From Candidatus Thiodiazotropha sp. LNASS1 (GTDB taxonomy: Bacteria; Pseudomonadota; Gammaproteobacteria; Chromatiales; Chromatiaceae): a DNA stretch of 64,000 nucleotides. The notes beneath the pieces were generated by a model. It worked only from the letters and a program-made list of their open reading frames with translations. It was not told the origin of the DNA and ran no database searches. The position numbers and the translations under genes were made by a program. Position 1 is the stretch's first letter. Each line of letters starts with the position of its first letter. Positions 60,831 through 64,000 of the stretch are shown in pieces. The stretch spans positions 2,976,001-3,040,000 of the forward strand of contig NZ_OZ156465.1 of NCBI RefSeq assembly GCF_964212655.1, in the 5' to 3' direction.

Positions 60831-63302
60831 TTAAAATGGGTCTTCAATAGGGGTTATGTTTGAAGGTGAGACGCTCCCTTCGTTTTGCCCGGTACGGCCC
60901 GTATCCGGCAATTTGGGGGCATTGTCTATTTCGAATACCTCGAAAATCGCGTTCGCGTTGCCGACACCCACAGGTTGGCCGGTGTCGACGTCAATCCGCA
61001 TGGTAACCATCTTTGGCGGCATGTCCGGTATGACCTCTTTGATACCGTTTAGTGCCACTCGCATGTAGTCTATCCAGGCGGGAAGTGCTGCCCGGCCCCC
61101 TACTTCTCCACGGCCCAGTGGTTCTACATTATCGAAGCCGAGCCATGTGGTTGTGACCAGGTAGTGGTTGAAGCCATTGAACCAGGCATCACGCTGATCG
61201 TTGGTAGTGCCGGTCTTTCCCGCAATATCCATTCTACCAAGGGAGCGGGCCTTGCGGGCTGTGCCTTGCTGAATTACATCGCGCAGCATCGAATGCATCA
61301 GATATTGGTTTTGTTCGGTTATGGCGCGTTTGGCACAGCGTGGTATCACGCTTGCCGTCTCTCCATCTGCATTCTCTGTTTCCAATGGTGTTGCTTCCTC
61401 GGCGTGTTGGGAAGCTTTCTCGGCCAGTTGTCGCATCGACTCATCGCACACCTGGATCGGGTTTGCCTGATAGAGGACATTTCCCTGATCGTCGCGGATC
61501 GAGTCGATGACGTGTGGAGGTACATAAAAACCACCATTCGCCAGTACGCTATAGCCGCCAGCCATGGCGAGCGGTGTAACAGAACCGCTGCCTAATGCCA
61601 GTGAGAGGTCGTGAGGCAGATCATTTTTATCGAAACCGAAGCGGGTGGCGTATGTGATGGCATGCTTAATCCCTATCTTGCGCAACAGTCGTATGGAAAC
61701 CAGGTTGCGTGAGTGCGTTAAAGCATAACGGAGTCGTGTGGGACCAAAAAATTTACCGCTATAGTTTTCCGGACGCCATACGGCCTCTAGGCCGTCATCT
61801 TCGAAAACCACCGGGGCATCGTTGATCAGGGTGGCAGGCGTAAAGTCTGCTTCCAGTGCGGCGGAATAGATGAAGGGCTTGAAACCTGATCCAGGTTGAC
61901 GTTTGGCCTGAGTCACCCGGTTGAATTTGCTGAGATAAAAATCATAGCCTCCGACTAGAGCCATTATCGAGCCGTTGTATGGGGAGACGGAGATTAGTGC
62001 GCCTGCTGCGGCTGGAATCTGTGCCAAACGCCAATAGGGATCACCCTCTTCTGGGGTCTCATGGTAGAGGTAGATCAGGTCGCCGACCGAAAGGACTTCA
62101 TGGGTTTGCTTGGGCGCCTTCTTTTTTATGTCGTGATCGACATAGGCACTTGCCCAGGATAGCCCCGGCCATTCGAGTGTTAACCGCTCGCCCTGAGCGG
62201 TTAGGGCCTCTGCGCTCTGCTCGCCAATGGCTGTAACGATGGCCTTCTTCATACTTGTGACTTCCGGCAGCTCCTCAAGCAGGGCGATCAGTTCGATATC
62301 TTCCTCGATGTCAGCGATATCGTAATGACCGGCAACTCCGCGATAACCGTGGCGCTTGTCATAGGATTGGATAGCTTGCCGAAGGGCGTGATTGGCTGCA
62401 GATTGTAGGTGGCTGTCGATAGTTGTGGTGATACTATAACCGCTGGTGTAAGCATCCTGGCCAAAGCGGCTGACCGCCTCCGCTCGGGCCATTTCCGCAA
62501 CGTAAGGGGCCTCAACTTCGCTCGGGGTGGTATGGAGCTTGGCGGTTATCGGTGCGGCTTTTGCTGTGTCATACTCGAATTGACTGATATAGTTGAGTTC
62601 CCGCATGCGGCCCAGAACGTAATTTCGGCGCACCAATGCCCGTGCCGGGTCGGAAATGGGATTGTAGCGGGATGGGGCTTTGGGGAGCCCTGCGATCATG
62701 GCGATTTCAGAAAGCTCAAGTTTTTCTACAGGCCGGCCGTAATAGACTAAGGCAGCTGCACCGACGCCGTATGAACGGTGGCCGAGGTAGATCTTGTTAA
62801 GGTAGAGTTTGAGTATCTCCTCTTTGGAGAGCATCCGTTCTATCTTCAGTGCGAGAAATATCTCGTTGAGTTTTCGGGTGTAGGTTTTTTTGCTGCTGAG
62901 GAAGAAGTTCCTGGCGACTTGCATGGTGATGGTACTTCCGCCCTGTCTTCGCTCACCCGTGAGCAGAAGCTGTATGGCGGCACGGAGAATGCCTTGGTAG
63001 TCTACGCCGGGATGTTGGAAAAAACGGTCGTCCTCGGCGGCGAGGAAGGCGTTGATCATGATCGGCGGGATTTGATCGAAATCGAGTGGTTCTCGACGTT
63101 TCTCGCCAAACTCAGCAATGAGTAGGTGGTCGTTACTGTAGATTCGTAGGGGGACCTGTAGGCGGACATCTTTGAGTGTTTCAATGGATGGCAGCTTGGG
63201 TTCAAGGTAAAGATAGGCGCCAAAAAGGGTAACGGCACCTATCAATGACAGGCCGAATAAGAAGTAAACGAGGTATCTTAAGAGTCTGTAAAACGACTTC
63301 AT
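60831..63302 (-). CDS. mrcA: Penicillin-binding protein 1A (bifunctional peptidoglycan synthase)
   Basis: Class A PBPs polymerise and crosslink peptidoglycan in the periplasm. After one amino-terminal membrane helix (YLVYFLFGLSLIGAVTLFGAYLYL) comes the GT51 domain with EDDRFFQHPGVD and RQGGSTITMQVARN. The transpeptidase domain follows with the active-site Ser in PGSGFKPF, SRN in THSRNLVS and KTGTTND. Residues 823 onward end in a Pro/Ser-rich tail. GTG 63314 is an alternative start; neither has a strong ribosome-binding site. It is divergent from pilM, the ponA/pilM arrangement conserved in many gammaproteobacteria. Confidence 0.95.
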   Translation of the reverse strand: MKSFYRLLRYLVYFLFGLSLIGAVTLFGAYLYLEPKLPSIETLKDVRLQVPLRIYSNDHLLIAEFGEKRREPLDFDQIPPIMINAFLAAEDDRFFQHPGVDYQGILRAAIQLLLTGERRQGGSTITMQVARNFFLSSKKTYTRKLNEIFLALKIERMLSKEEILKLYLNKIYLGHRSYGVGAAALVYYGRPVEKLELSEIAMIAGLPKAPSRYNPISDPARALVRRNYVLGRMRELNYISQFEYDTAKAAPITAKLHTTPSEVEAPYVAEMARAEAVSRFGQDAYTSGYSITTTIDSHLQSAANHALRQAIQSYDKRHGYRGVAGHYDIADIEEDIELIALLEELPEVTSMKKAIVTAIGEQSAEALTAQGERLTLEWPGLSWASAYVDHDIKKKAPKQTHEVLSVGDLIYLYHETPEEGDPYWRLAQIPAAAGALISVSPYNGSIMALVGGYDFYLSKFNRVTQAKRQPGSGFKPFIYSAALEADFTPATLINDAPVVFEDDGLEAVWRPENYSGKFFGPTRLRYALTHSRNLVSIRLLRKIGIKHAITYATRFGFDKNDLPHDLSLALGSGSVTPLAMAGGYSVLANGGFYVPPHVIDSIRDDQGNVLYQANPIQVCDESMRQLAEKASQHAEEATPLETENADGETASVIPRCAKRAITEQNQYLMHSMLRDVIQQGTARKARSLGRMDIAGKTGTTNDQRDAWFNGFNHYLVTTTWLGFDNVEPLGRGEVGGRAALPAWIDYMRVALNGIKEVIPDMPPKMVTMRIDVDTGQPVGVGNANAIFEVFEIDNAPKLPDTGRTGQNEGSVSPSNITPIEDPF

Positions 63303-64000
<698 letters not shown>

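Overview
The window reads as chromosomal DNA from a gammaproteobacterium, most like the sulfur-oxidising, chemolithoautotrophic Chromatiales-type lineages and lucinid symbionts. The reasons are gene order (glmU-glmS, ponA opposite pilM, rpmE followed by a secreted nuclease) and gene content (a DsrL/GltD-like iron-sulfur flavoprotein, a sigma-54 cyanate operon, a diheme cytochrome c peroxidase, an encapsulin-type ferritin). The taxonomic placement is inference. I saw no rRNA, tRNA or CRISPR array.

Layout. 0-3.5 kb: the end of a SlyD-like FKBP prolyl isomerase, then glmU and glmS for UDP-GlcNAc synthesis. 3.8-13.4 kb: an accessory segment with a lipoprotein, a protein whose amino end (an M6-type protease domain) has been lost, a HUH/Y1 transposase remnant, an IS1595-type transposase and an S1 protease that truncate each other, and a GC-rich 1153-residue putative metalloprotease with the unusual motif HELGGH. 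13.8-25.3 kb: a GltD/DsrL-like flavoprotein, a sigma-54 enhancer-binding regulator and, divergent from it, a seven-gene cyanate unit: substrate-binding protein, permease, ATPase, COG0523 GTPase, WD40 protein, cyanase (cynS) and a CbiM-like metal-transport membrane protein. A near-canonical -24/-12 promoter and three upstream dyads lie between regulator and operon. 25.4-28.8 kb: a GT2/GtrA/GT-C surface-glycosylation trio. 28.8-30.1 kb: an intact IS110-family element with a strongly folded leader that could be its bridge RNA.

30.1-36.7 kb: envelope lipoproteins, then an iron/peroxide cluster: DUF3501, EncFtn-type ferritin, GlpC-like Fe-S protein and rubrerythrin, divergent from an Irr-like Fur-family regulator, followed by a diheme peroxidase. 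A 17-bp dyad upstream of the peroxidase matches the Irr ICE box at 16 of 17 positions. 36.9-64 kb is mainly housekeeping: glk, uvrD, a Tat-exported TRAP receptor, hemW, a GGDEF/EAL protein, an H-NS-like protein, rof, rpmE, a nuclease, phosphofructokinase, a TlpA-domain fusion, dienelactone hydrolase, ppk2, sucCD, a lysine-2,3-aminomutase-like radical SAM enzyme, gltA, a PBP1A gene and the start of pilM.

How the genes fit together. The cyanate unit would import cyanate and hydrolyse it with bicarbonate to ammonia and CO2, supplying nitrogen and fixable carbon under sigma-54 (nitrogen-type) control. The COG0523 GTPase, its translationally coupled WD40 partner, the Cys-rich amino-terminal extension of the binding protein and the CbiM-like gene add an unexplained metal-handling layer. 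The Irr-like regulator, ICE box, EncFtn, rubrerythrin and peroxidase look like one iron-dependent peroxide-defence regulon. A short sequence containing GCCTGTTAACA recurs just downstream of several genes between 32 and 51 kb.
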